A stretch of DNA of 15,323 nucleotides. Source: Bacteroidia bacterium. GTDB taxonomy: Bacteria; Bacteroidota; Bacteroidia; Bacteroidales; CAJPTX01. Below the pieces are notes generated by a model. It was not told the DNA's origin. It was given only the letters and a program-made list of their open reading frames with translations, and made no database searches. The stretch spans positions 1 through 15,323 of the forward strand of contig CAJPTV010000051.1 in assembly GCA_905373665.1 (NCBI GenBank). Direction: 5' to 3'. Position numbers and translations under genes: made by a program. Position 1 is the first letter of the stretch. Each line of letters begins with the position of its first letter. Below, one piece after another: positions 6,953 to 13,502 of this stretch.

Positions 6953-9598
6953 CTAAAACTCCCACCGTAAAGAGAGAAGAGCGTAGCCAGCCATCCGGCG
7001 ATAGCGATTATAACCACGCACCTGTGTCGTAAAAACATCCGTAACCCATTCATCGGTTCGAAGATGCAACAAATCCTCACCAGAGACGCTTATCGAGACC
7101 TTACGAATCTTATAACTTAACGTCGCATCAAAGTCTGCAAAATCCTGATTCGTCGTAGCAAGTCGCAGCCGCGAGAATTTTCCCCTGAGGAACGATGTAA
7201 AATTGCCTCTCGTAAAATGGATCGTAGCCTCGCCACGCATAAACTCTCGAGTCGTCATAGCCTTGCTTAACAGGAACTCTCCTTCTCCACGATCGTAACG
7301 CACACTGATTTCCCCATTAACTGGAATGCTTTGATAACGTGTCACTAAGGTAATCTGACCTCGGAAATTCAGATAACGCCGTTCGTCTGACTGTGTATTA
7401 TACTCCTCTGACGACTTTTGCCAAGAAGCGCCGAAATACCCCCTGACATCGATCGGTACTCTAGGAATCCCCTTCTGTATATTGAGATTGGAGTGAAAAA
7501 TATCTCGCCATCCTCCCGAACGATAATAGTAAGAAGCAAAAATCTCAGAAGCGCTACTTACATACTGTTTCTGATCTCGCGCCTTTGCGTAGTATAAGGA
7601 AAGACTCATGACCAATCGTTCGAAAAGGTCAAAATAATACCAGCGCCCTAATCCATTCAGGCTACGAGTAAAAGGCGTTGCAATCTGAGCTCCATACTGC
7701 AACGAATTGTAGGCTTTAGGAAGCACTACCTGTGACAGCTCCTCAATAGGAAGCCTCCCTACGGTTTCAGAGATTGAGAAATTGAGGTTCTGTATTTTGC
7801 TTATCTGAAATGCTAACGAAGCAGTCGGTTCTACATAGAGTCGCGCTTCTAATGCTTTTGAAGATGTCAGAAATTTAGGCACGCGATAGTGTGATAAATA
7901 TGAACCAGCAGAAAAAGTAAAAGTGCCAAGATTGCGAAATGCACCGACGTAAAGCCTAGAACGCACCATTCCGCACCATTCCTCTGTTGCGGGCTGCCAA
8001 TTCATATCATGAAACGAAAGCTCCTCCTGCATCCGCCCATAAGAGATCTCTGTCTTAATGAATAATTTTTCCAGCATGGGGTAAATGATTCCTCCAAAGA
8101 AACGATACTCCTGCTTCTGGCTCTCTTTCTCATAGTTCCAACGATAGCATTCCTCGTCTAAGTCGTATGAGAGAGGAAGGAGCGCTTCTGTCGAATAGAT
8201 ATGTTGTTGCAAAACGCCATCATTAAAATGAAACTGTCCTCCGGTGTAAAAGAGCCCTTTCCCTACACGTCCCTGTAGTTCCAAACTCTGTTTTATGCGA
8301 AAATATCCTCCCCTGTGCTTATTGCCTGCACTCAAAAGAGTGGCGCGATAACGATTTTCAAAAAAGTCATCAGAGGTACTACGTTGATAGTACAAATCCG
8401 TCCCCGACTTGATAGAAAGCCCTTGTGTAGGGCGGAATTTCTGATAGATACGCTGCCACAAGTTTTCATTTCGTCGCCGAGTCGCTTCTTCAGTCGTGCG
8501 TTCAAAATTATCCTCAGGACGGTAATAAAAAAGCCAACCTCTAGAGCCACTCCTTGCTTCGCTTTGATTATAGATGGTGCTCGATTTCAGACGATAAACA
8601 CGATGTGGCGTCAACGTCAGATTAACATTTGCAAGACCTGCGATACGCTCATACTCATTATCCGAATGAACAAAGAGCTCTCTCTCCTCCCCAGAGACAT
8701 TAACCGAGATATTTCCTCCTTCGCCAAGCGACTCAGGATCGAGATTGCTGGTATAGTCTTCTAAAGTGAGAAGTTCCTTGCCAGTGTTATTAGCAGAGAG
8801 AATCATAGACATGGTCAGCTTAGGGAGCATTGAGATAAGCGCAACTCGCCCACCAAACTTGTTGATCAGACCTCCGCTTCCCTCCATTGCCCCGTTGAGT
8901 GTCACCTTTCTATCAGACTTGAGGTTAAGCGCCATCATCTTACTTTCTTTGAAATTTCGCACAATGTCGCTCGTGTCCTTGTAATTTTTGATGAGCTCTA
9001 TCGAGTAAGCAAAATCGGGCGGTAGGTTATTGATAGCAATGCCTTCGGCACTTGCCCCCAATACGTCCTCTCCGTTAACCAGCACTTTCCCAATATCCTC
9101 ACCTTGATAAGAGACTTTACCACTTTGACTAACCTCCATCCCCGGCATACGCTTAATCACTTGCCCAATATTTTGCTCATTACCAAGCGTGTATTTTTTC
9201 GGATTGTAAACCAGCGTATCACCCTTCTCATAGACGTCTGGCGCCTTGGCGACCACCACCACACGCTCCATCTCTCTCACCAGCTCTTCCATCTGTATTA
9301 GGAGATCGGTAGGCAGTTTTAGAAATCTGTGTCGATAGTCCTCATACCCCACAAAGCGCACATGCACCCAATAAGAAGCTTGCTCTACGAGGCGGGTAAT
9401 GTGAAACGAGCCATCTGGCTTAGTAATAGCGTAACGCACATCTTTAGCTCCCACACTATCGCTCGTAACAACGACAGTTGCATACGCTAACGCCTTCCCT
9501 TTCTGATCAGATACTCGCCCGCGAAGCTGTAAACTCTGTCCCCACACTGTAATAGAAAACAAAGAGAGAAGAACCAAGAGTGTAAGAAAATAACGCAT
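6953..9598 (-). CDS. Outer-membrane beta-barrel protein, TonB-receptor-like, with carboxypeptidase-like N-terminal domain
   Basis: The 881-residue protein has a signal peptide (1-20, cleavage likely before Q21), a carboxypeptidase D regulatory-like domain (about 24-105: LQLRGRVSDQKGKALAYATV...GSFHI), a TonB plug-like region (about 118-225: GDTLVYNPKKYTLGNEQNIG, then MPGMEV and GKVLVNGEDVLG) and a long beta barrel rich in aromatic residues that ends in phenylalanine (LRWEF), as outer-membrane barrels do. No SusD-like lipoprotein is nearby, and the plug pattern is that of the outer-membrane beta-barrel family often paired with GLPGLI proteins, not of SusC. The substrate is unknown; a peptide or metal role cannot be read from the sequence. 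Its ATG overlaps the GLPGLI stop by one base (TAATG), which suggests coupled translation. Confidence 0.92.
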   Translation of the reverse strand: MRYFLTLLVLLSLFSITVWGQSLQLRGRVSDQKGKALAYATVVVTSDSVGAKDVRYAITKPDGSFHITRLVEQASYWVHVRFVGYEDYRHRFLKLPTDLLIQMEELVREMERVVVVAKAPDVYEKGDTLVYNPKKYTLGNEQNIGQVIKRMPGMEVSQSGKVSYQGEDIGKVLVNGEDVLGASAEGIAINNLPPDFAYSIELIKNYKDTSDIVRNFKESKMMALNLKSDRKVTLNGAMEGSGGLINKFGGRVALISMLPKLTMSMILSANNTGKELLTLEDYTSNLDPESLGEGGNISVNVSGEERELFVHSDNEYERIAGLANVNLTLTPHRVYRLKSSTIYNQSEARSGSRGWLFYYRPEDNFERTTEEATRRRNENLWQRIYQKFRPTQGLSIKSGTDLYYQRSTSDDFFENRYRATLLSAGNKHRGGYFRIKQSLELQGRVGKGLFYTGGQFHFNDGVLQQHIYSTEALLPLSYDLDEECYRWNYEKESQKQEYRFFGGIIYPMLEKLFIKTEISYGRMQEELSFHDMNWQPATEEWCGMVRSRLYVGAFRNLGTFTFSAGSYLSHYRVPKFLTSSKALEARLYVEPTASLAFQISKIQNLNFSISETVGRLPIEELSQVVLPKAYNSLQYGAQIATPFTRSLNGLGRWYYFDLFERLVMSLSLYYAKARDQKQYVSSASEIFASYYYRSGGWRDIFHSNLNIQKGIPRVPIDVRGYFGASWQKSSEEYNTQSDERRYLNFRGQITLVTRYQSIPVNGEISVRYDRGEGEFLLSKAMTTREFMRGEATIHFTRGNFTSFLRGKFSRLRLATTNQDFADFDATLSYKIRKVSISVSGEDLLHLRTDEWVTDVFTTQVRGYNRYRRMAGYALLSLRWEF
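7962..7981. repeat. Two-copy tandem repeat of 10 bp inside the outer-membrane gene
   Basis: CGCACCATTC occurs twice head to tail (7962-7971 and 7972-7981). It is coding, within the barrel region (peptide EEWCGMVRS). Because the unit is 10 bp, gain or loss of one copy would shift the reading frame. Confidence 0.9.
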
Positions 9599-10320
9599 TA
9601 CTCATCAACAACCACAGCGTCATACTCAGCTATTTTCTTATCCAAAATAGCCTTAAACTCCTCTGGAGTCACAATTTTAGCCTTCTTAAGGCGTCCCATT
9701 TTCACGTCATCATTCGTATAAGTCACTTCCGTTGCTGTATAGCGATAAGACGACGTAGAGAGTTGCATAATCAATCCCAAAAGACCATGATAACCATTAG
9801 GTCCCACCGGAAATGGGATCTCGGGACAATACCATGCAATAACAAGCCCCCCAGACTTTTCTCTGAATATTGCCTTTTTGCACAACTTGCCCGCAATCAA
9901 CTCTTCCTCGTCAACGACAAGTTCCCAATCATACTCACGAACCCTCTCTTTTACCGTGAAATCTTTCCCAAAAAGACTCCTAATAGAATAGGACTCGCCA
10001 GTATTAAAATCAATATACCTAGACTGATCACTTAAATTGAATGTCTGTATACCTCCGTTTATAACCAGCTGCGCTGGCATACTCTCTTTCACGAGATAAC
10101 TATAAAGCCCCTCTCTGAAATTCAATAGATAGATATCCTTGTTCTCGTTTTTCTTATCGATAAGAGCTATGTATGCTGCCCGCTCCTCCCTATTCTCATT
10201 TTTCAATTCTTTCTCGTCATACTTCACTTCAACCTCATACACAACAGAGAGCGATCTCATTTGGGCATATAGAGCACCAGAAAAGATGAAGATGAGAATA
10301 AGTAAGAAGAAACGTTTCAT
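9598..10320 (-). CDS. GLPGLI family exported protein
   Basis: This is a Bacteroidota-specific envelope protein family of unknown function, usually encoded next to a TonB-dependent receptor or similar barrel. The protein has a signal peptide (MKRFFLLILIFIFSGALYAQ) and the family core IAWYCPEIPFPVGPNGYHG followed by LLGLI at about residues 180-184, so the name motif reads GLLGLI here. It is about 240 residues, normal for the family. The frame opens at an ATG at 10329, but the ATG at 10320 begins a clean signal peptide and has AAAGGG about nine bases upstream, so I chose it. The stop shares one base with the start of the outer-membrane gene. The pair is probably one operon driven from the promoter candidate near 10544-10571. 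Confidence 0.9.
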   Translation of the reverse strand: MKRFFLLILIFIFSGALYAQMRSLSVVYEVEVKYDEKELKNENREERAAYIALIDKKNENKDIYLLNFREGLYSYLVKESMPAQLVINGGIQTFNLSDQSRYIDFNTGESYSIRSLFGKDFTVKERVREYDWELVVDEEELIAGKLCKKAIFREKSGGLVIAWYCPEIPFPVGPNGYHGLLGLIMQLSTSSYRYTATEVTYTNDDVKMGRLKKAKIVTPEEFKAILDKKIAEYDAVVVDE

Positions 10321-10366
10321 ATATACCATCCCTTTCTAGGACGAAGATAATCTTTTTTCTATATTC

Positions 10367-10388
10367 TTCGTATCCGTAACGATACGAA
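10367..10388. other. Perfect palindromic hairpin upstream of the GLPGLI gene
   Basis: TTCGTATC (10367-10374) and GATACGAA (10381-10388) form a perfect 8-bp inverted repeat around a 6-base centre, about 45 bases before the GLPGLI start. No T tract follows on either strand, so it is not a terminator. It could be a regulator-binding site or an RNA hairpin in the leader. Confidence 0.6.
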
Positions 10389-10454
10389 CTCCTTATTTAT
10401 CGTACGTCCCCAACGAGATGTAGCACAATGCATAACTCCACCCTCTATGCGGAT

Positions 10455-10508
10455 AGCGTTGCAGGCAATATCCCTATCATGCCTAAAGATTTATTTTTGT
10501 GCAACGCT
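10455..10508. other. Nested inverted repeats in the GLPGLI leader
   Basis: AGCGTTGCA (10455-10463) is the exact complement of TGCAACGCT (10500-10508). Inside it AGGCA (10463-10467) pairs with TGCCT (10480-10484) around a 12-base loop. The nesting suggests a folded RNA element with an internal loop. It lies in the 300-base gene-free region. No known riboswitch was recognised. Confidence 0.5.
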
Positions 10509-10543
10509 CCTCTGAAAAAATGGGGTGTACTGTGCAATGGTAT

Positions 10544-10571
10544 CAAACATAAATTTTCTTTCCCCCCCAAA
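10544..10571 (-). promoter_or_regulatory. Candidate promoter of the GLPGLI/outer-membrane operon
   Basis: On the minus strand TATGTTTG (10551-10544) matches TAnnTTTG exactly. TTTG (10571-10568) lies 16 bases upstream, one base short of the usual range. The -33 box and spacer contain a T8 and a G7 homopolymer tract. If used, it gives a leader of about 215 bases holding both hairpins described above. The -33 box overlaps the T tract of the tsf terminator. Confidence 0.45.
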
Positions 10572-10609
10572 AAAAACAAGGGAGGATAACCCCTTCTGGG
10601 CATCCCCCC
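10569..10609 (-). terminator. Intrinsic terminator of the ribosomal cluster, after tsf
   Basis: On the minus strand GGGGGGAT (10609-10602) pairs with ATCCTCCC (10587-10580), with one G-U pair. An inner GCCC/GGG extension tightens the stem, and TTG plus eight Ts follow (to 10569). It lies just past the tsf stop and closes the rplM-rpsI-rpsB-tsf cluster. Confidence 0.85.
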
Positions 10610-10631
10610 TCTCAAAAATAAGTACGGACTT

Positions 10632-11462
10632 CTACTCTGTGAGCCCGAAACGTTCAAAACAGAGCACCTTCAAATCCTTATCAGCCTTGGAAACATACTG
10701 CTCCACTGTCATCTTGCTATCCTTGATGAACTCTTGTGCCATAAGAGTATTTTCTTTAATGAACTTAGCAAGACGACCTTCCGCAATCTTATCCAAGATT
10801 TGCTCGGGCTTCCCCTCAAGACGAGCCTGCTCACGACCGATCTCAAACTCCTTCTTACGAATATCCTCAGGGATACTATCCGCATCGACAGACACTGGGT
10901 TCATCCCAGCGACTTGCATCGCGATGTCGCGTAAAAGAGTAGCATCAGCTCCTGGCTTACTTACCCCGACCATTGTTGCCAAACGACTCCCTGGATGGAT
11001 ATAGCAACCCACGGTTGGCGCCTCGATACGCTTGAAGCAACCAAGCTCCATTTTTTCACCCGTAACCCCCGAGAGGTTCTGCACCATATCGTCCACACTT
11101 TTGCCATCAAGGATCATCGAACGCACACCATCAAGATCCTTCACGTTGGCCTTCAGTGCTTCATCCACGATTCGTTCTGTGAGCTTCACAAAATCTGCAT
11201 TTTTCGCCACAAAATCGGTTTCACAATTAAGAGCGAAAATTACCGCTTGGTTGTTAGCCGCATTCGCACGCGCAATCACCATCCCAGCCGAAGCAGTACG
11301 ATCCGCACGCTTATTAGCAATCGCCTTACCGCGCTCACGAATCAACTCCGAAGCACGATCAAAATCGCCATTTGACTCTTCGAGGGCTTTCTTACAATCC
11401 ATCATCCCCGCACCAGTCATCTGGCGCAGCTTCTGCACATCGGCAATTTTTATGTCTGCCAT
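10632..11462 (-). CDS. tsf: Translation elongation factor Ts
   Basis: EF-Ts is the nucleotide exchange factor that reloads EF-Tu with GTP. The 276-residue protein is of normal bacterial length. It has the N-terminal UBA-like domain with the signature LRQMTGAGMMDCKKAL (12-27), and the core ETDFVAKN (81-88), the usual EF-Tu-contacting region. The C-terminal part includes the EQ(Y/F)VSKADKDLKVLCFERF stretch near the end. The start is ATG at 11462, 39 bases after the rpsB stop, the standard rpsB-tsf pairing. A strong terminator follows. Confidence 0.98.
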   Translation of the reverse strand: MADIKIADVQKLRQMTGAGMMDCKKALEESNGDFDRASELIRERGKAIANKRADRTASAGMVIARANAANNQAVIFALNCETDFVAKNADFVKLTERIVDEALKANVKDLDGVRSMILDGKSVDDMVQNLSGVTGEKMELGCFKRIEAPTVGCYIHPGSRLATMVGVSKPGADATLLRDIAMQVAGMNPVSVDADSIPEDIRKKEFEIGREQARLEGKPEQILDKIAEGRLAKFIKENTLMAQEFIKDSKMTVEQYVSKADKDLKVLCFERFGLTE

Positions 11463-11501
11463 GAACTTATTCCTTTTTTAAGTCAAATACACACTCGGCG
11501 A

Positions 11502-12281
11502 TTACTCGTCATCCTCATCAGAGGCGGGCACTTTCTTTGTCTCTACCTCTTCGTTTTCCTCTTCCGTATCCTGCTCTGCGTTGTTACGATCCATCTTACG
11601 CTCGAGCAACCCCTCCTTAATCGCCTCACACATCTCACCGATAATGAGATCGATAGAAGTATTCACGTCGTCATTAGCAGGAATAACAAAGTCTATTGGC
11701 GTGGGATCACAGCACGTATCCACCATAGCAAAGACAGGAATCCCCAAACGATTTGCCTCGCGCACGGCGATATACTCACGCTGTACATCGACAACGAAAA
11801 GTGCGGAAGGCAACTTGTTCATATCAGCAATAGACCCCAAGTTCTTTTCCAACTTTGCTCGTACACGTGTGAGCTGCAGCTTTTCACGCTTAGACATATT
11901 TTCATAAGTCCCGTCTGTAATCATCTTATCGATGTTACTCATCTTTTTAACGGCCTTACGAATGGTAGGAAAGTTGGTAAGCATACCACCTGGCCAACGC
12001 TCAGTAACGAAAGGCATTCCAACCTCTTTCACACGCGTCGCTACCACTTCCTTTGCTTGCTTTTTCGTAGCTACGAAAAGAATGCGTCGCCCACTGCGGG
12101 CAATTTGACGAAGCGCTTGCGCAGCCTCATCTACCTTGACAAGGGTTTTACGGAGGTCGATTACATGGTAACCGTTACGCTCCATGAAAATGTAGGGTGC
12201 CATCTTCGGACACCACTTCTGCGTCTGATGCCCAAAGTGCACCTTCGCATCCAACATCTGCTCAAAACTCAAATTTGGCAT
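11502..12281 (-). CDS. rpsB: 30S ribosomal protein S2 (uS2)
   Basis: S2 binds late to the 30S subunit near the platform and anchors S1 in many bacteria. The 259-residue protein starts MPNLSFEQMLDAKVHFGHQT with the conserved GHQTQKWCPKMAPYIF and carries the signature containing ALFVVDVQREYIAVREANRLGIPVFAMVDT toward the middle. The last 30 or so residues form a very acidic tail (EQDTEEENEEVET...DEDDE), a feature often seen in Bacteroidota S2. The start is ATG at 12281. A promoter candidate lies just upstream, so rpsB-tsf may be transcribed separately from rplM-rpsI as well as by read-through. Confidence 0.98.
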   Translation of the reverse strand: MPNLSFEQMLDAKVHFGHQTQKWCPKMAPYIFMERNGYHVIDLRKTLVKVDEAAQALRQIARSGRRILFVATKKQAKEVVATRVKEVGMPFVTERWPGGMLTNFPTIRKAVKKMSNIDKMITDGTYENMSKREKLQLTRVRAKLEKNLGSIADMNKLPSALFVVDVQREYIAVREANRLGIPVFAMVDTCCDPTPIDFVIPANDDVNTSIDLIIGEMCEAIKEGLLERKMDRNNAEQDTEEENEEVETKKVPASDEDDE

Positions 12282-12297
12282 ACCTGTATATTGTTAA

Positions 12298-12330
12298 AAA
12301 ATCTACGTCAGGCAACGACTAAGTAGCAAA
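12298..12330 (-). promoter_or_regulatory. rpsB: Candidate promoter for rpsB-tsf
   Basis: On the minus strand TTTG (12330-12327) is followed after 21 bases by TAGATTTT (12305-12298), which matches TTTG-N17-23-TAnnTTTG with one mismatch in the last base. The predicted leader is only about 10 bases, which lowers confidence. Confidence 0.35.
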
Positions 12331-12466
12331 TCAAATTGATCTTAACCGTTTGAACACGCTGGTAAAACAACGTGCCTGCACTAACCATTCAAAAAAGGGT
12401 ATTCCCCATAAAACACAGAAGGCGTACTTAATCTTCACAAACCGAACTACCTTCTTAGCGAAAGAT

Positions 12467-12489
12467 AGGGCGCAGCCACGCTACGCCCT
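12467..12489 (-). other. Strong hairpin after rpsI, in the rpsI-rpsB gap
   Basis: On the minus strand AGGGCGTAGC (12489-12480) pairs with GCTGCGCCCT (12476-12467) over 10 bp with one U-G pair and a 3-base loop. It begins 23 bases past the rpsI stop. Only TATCTTTC follows, so it is a weak terminator at best; a processing or stability hairpin is possible. The rest of the 230-base gap (12282-12511) holds the rpsB promoter candidate and no gene. Confidence 0.5.
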
Positions 12490-12511
12490 CATAAAGACCG
12501 AAAACCAAAGA

Positions 12512-12898
12512 CTAACGCTTACTGAACTGGAAGCGACGACGTGCACCTGGACGTCCTGGCTTCTTACGTTCAACCTCACGCGGATCGCGAGTAACGAAAC
12601 CAGCAGCACGCAACTGTGGCTTCAACTCAGGATTGTAAGCAATCAAGGCACGTGCAATCCCCAAACGAGCAGCCTCTGCCTGTCCCGAGATCCCACCTCC
12701 GCACAAATTGATTTTTACATCAAACGTCTCACTCAGCGCCAACTCCGTAAATGGCTGCGTAACGACAAAGCGAAGAAGAGGAGAAGGGAAATAACTTTCC
12801 AACGAACGCTTATTTATCGTTACATTGCCCTCCCCTTGAGAGATATACACTCGCGCTACAGCCGACTTTCTACGTCCAACAGCATTAAAAACCTGCAT
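12512..12898 (-). CDS. rpsI: 30S ribosomal protein S9 (uS9)
   Basis: S9 sits in the head of the 30S subunit, and its C-terminal tail contacts tRNA in the P site. The 128-residue protein has the N-terminal signature NAVGRRKSAVARVYI (5-19), the central GGGISGQAEAARLGIARAL stretch, and the basic C-terminal tail KKPGRPGARRRFQFSKR, ending in the universal SKR. The start is ATG at 12898, 16 bases after the rplM stop; rplM-rpsI pairing is near universal in bacteria. Confidence 0.98.
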   Translation of the reverse strand: MQVFNAVGRRKSAVARVYISQGEGNVTINKRSLESYFPSPLLRFVVTQPFTELALSETFDVKINLCGGGISGQAEAARLGIARALIAYNPELKPQLRAAGFVTRDPREVERKKPGRPGARRRFQFSKR

Positions 12899-12914
12899 CC
12901 TTCACACTCCTAAA

Positions 12915-13364
12915 TTATTTCGTGAGCACCAATTCCTTTGGCTGTTGTGCAGCATGCGGATGCTCAGCACCTACATATATAAACAGATTGCGGAAAAGGC
13001 GACGCCCGAGACGATTTTTAGGCAACATGCCACGTACGGCGTGCTCTACGATACGTTCTGGATGTGAACGCAACACCTCAATCGGATGCGTCACACGCTT
13101 ACCTCCCGGATACCCAGTATGGCGATAATAGTTCTTATCAGAGAGCTTCTTACCCGTAAAACGAACCTTTTCAGCATTGATAATGATGACATTATCGCCG
13201 CAATCCACGTGTGGGGTATAGCTTGGCTTATGCTTTCCGCGCAAGACCAACGCCACACGACTAGCTAGTCGCCCCACAACTACATTTGTGGCATCAATCA
13301 CAAACCACTCTTTCGTAACGGTAGCTTTATTAGCTGAGACCGTTCTGTAACTCAAAGTATCCAC
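12915..13364 (-). CDS. rplM: 50S ribosomal protein L13 (uL13)
   Basis: L13 is an early-assembling 23S rRNA-binding protein and in some bacteria represses its own operon. The protein shows KEWFVIDA near the N-terminus, LRGKHKPSYTPHVDCGDNVI in the middle, and the conserved HTGYPGG and GMLPKNRLGR segments. The frame opens with two adjacent GTG codons (13367 and 13364). Taking the second gives the N-terminus MDTLSYRTVSANKATVTKEW, which matches what I know of Bacteroidales L13, so I place the start at 13364 (149 residues). No ATG is available nearby. First gene of the ribosomal cluster, with a clear promoter box at 13430-13437. Confidence 0.97.
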   Translation of the reverse strand: MDTLSYRTVSANKATVTKEWFVIDATNVVVGRLASRVALVLRGKHKPSYTPHVDCGDNVIIINAEKVRFTGKKLSDKNYYRHTGYPGGKRVTHPIEVLRSHPERIVEHAVRGMLPKNRLGRRLFRNLFIYVGAEHPHAAQQPKELVLTK

Positions 13365-13429
13365 CACTTATGCCCTTTCTTTCACCACGCTCGCGCGTAA
13401 ACCAACTACATATTAGTATTTTGAACGCA

Positions 13430-13437
13430 CAAAGTTA
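13430..13437 (-). promoter_or_regulatory. rplM: -7 box of the rplM-rpsI promoter
   Basis: TAACTTTG on the minus strand (13437-13430) matches TAnnTTTG exactly. The predicted leader is about 60 bases and contains a small hairpin, ACGC-GCGA-GCGT (minus strand, 13398-13387), closed by a GNRA-type loop. No convincing TTTG -33 element at the right distance. Confidence 0.6.
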
Positions 13438-13502
13438 ACACTTTTCCGTGAAATAAACCGCCTTGTGCCAAAATCACCTTTCTTACAAAGTGAGAGAATC
13501 AC

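Noticed and set aside
6953..9598. Outer-membrane protein as a SusC-type glycan importer
   Set aside because: It is shorter than typical SusC proteins, lacks a SusD partner, and its plug pattern and GLPGLI neighbour fit the other beta-barrel family better.
10359..10433. A 24-codon minus-strand frame (starting MHCATSRWGR) and an 11-codon frame (MIGILPATLSA) in the GLPGLI leader as leader peptides
   Set aside because: The longer frame has a possible GAGG upstream, but such short frames arise easily by chance and nothing else supports translation.
10492..10499. TATTTTTG on the plus strand as a promoter for a small RNA
   Set aside because: It fits TAnnTTTG but has no TTTG at the right distance, no plus-strand gene follows, and A/T-rich sequence makes such matches common.
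10445..10657. 70-codon minus-strand frame across the tsf terminator
   Set aside because: It runs through the terminator stem and homopolymer tracts, overlaps the tsf end in another frame and has no plausible ribosome site or motif.
12391..12407. GGGG-AATA-CCC followed by six Ts on the minus strand as a terminator in the rpsI-rpsB gap
   Set aside because: Only three or four base pairs; it may act together with the hairpin at 12467-12489 but cannot be supported alone.
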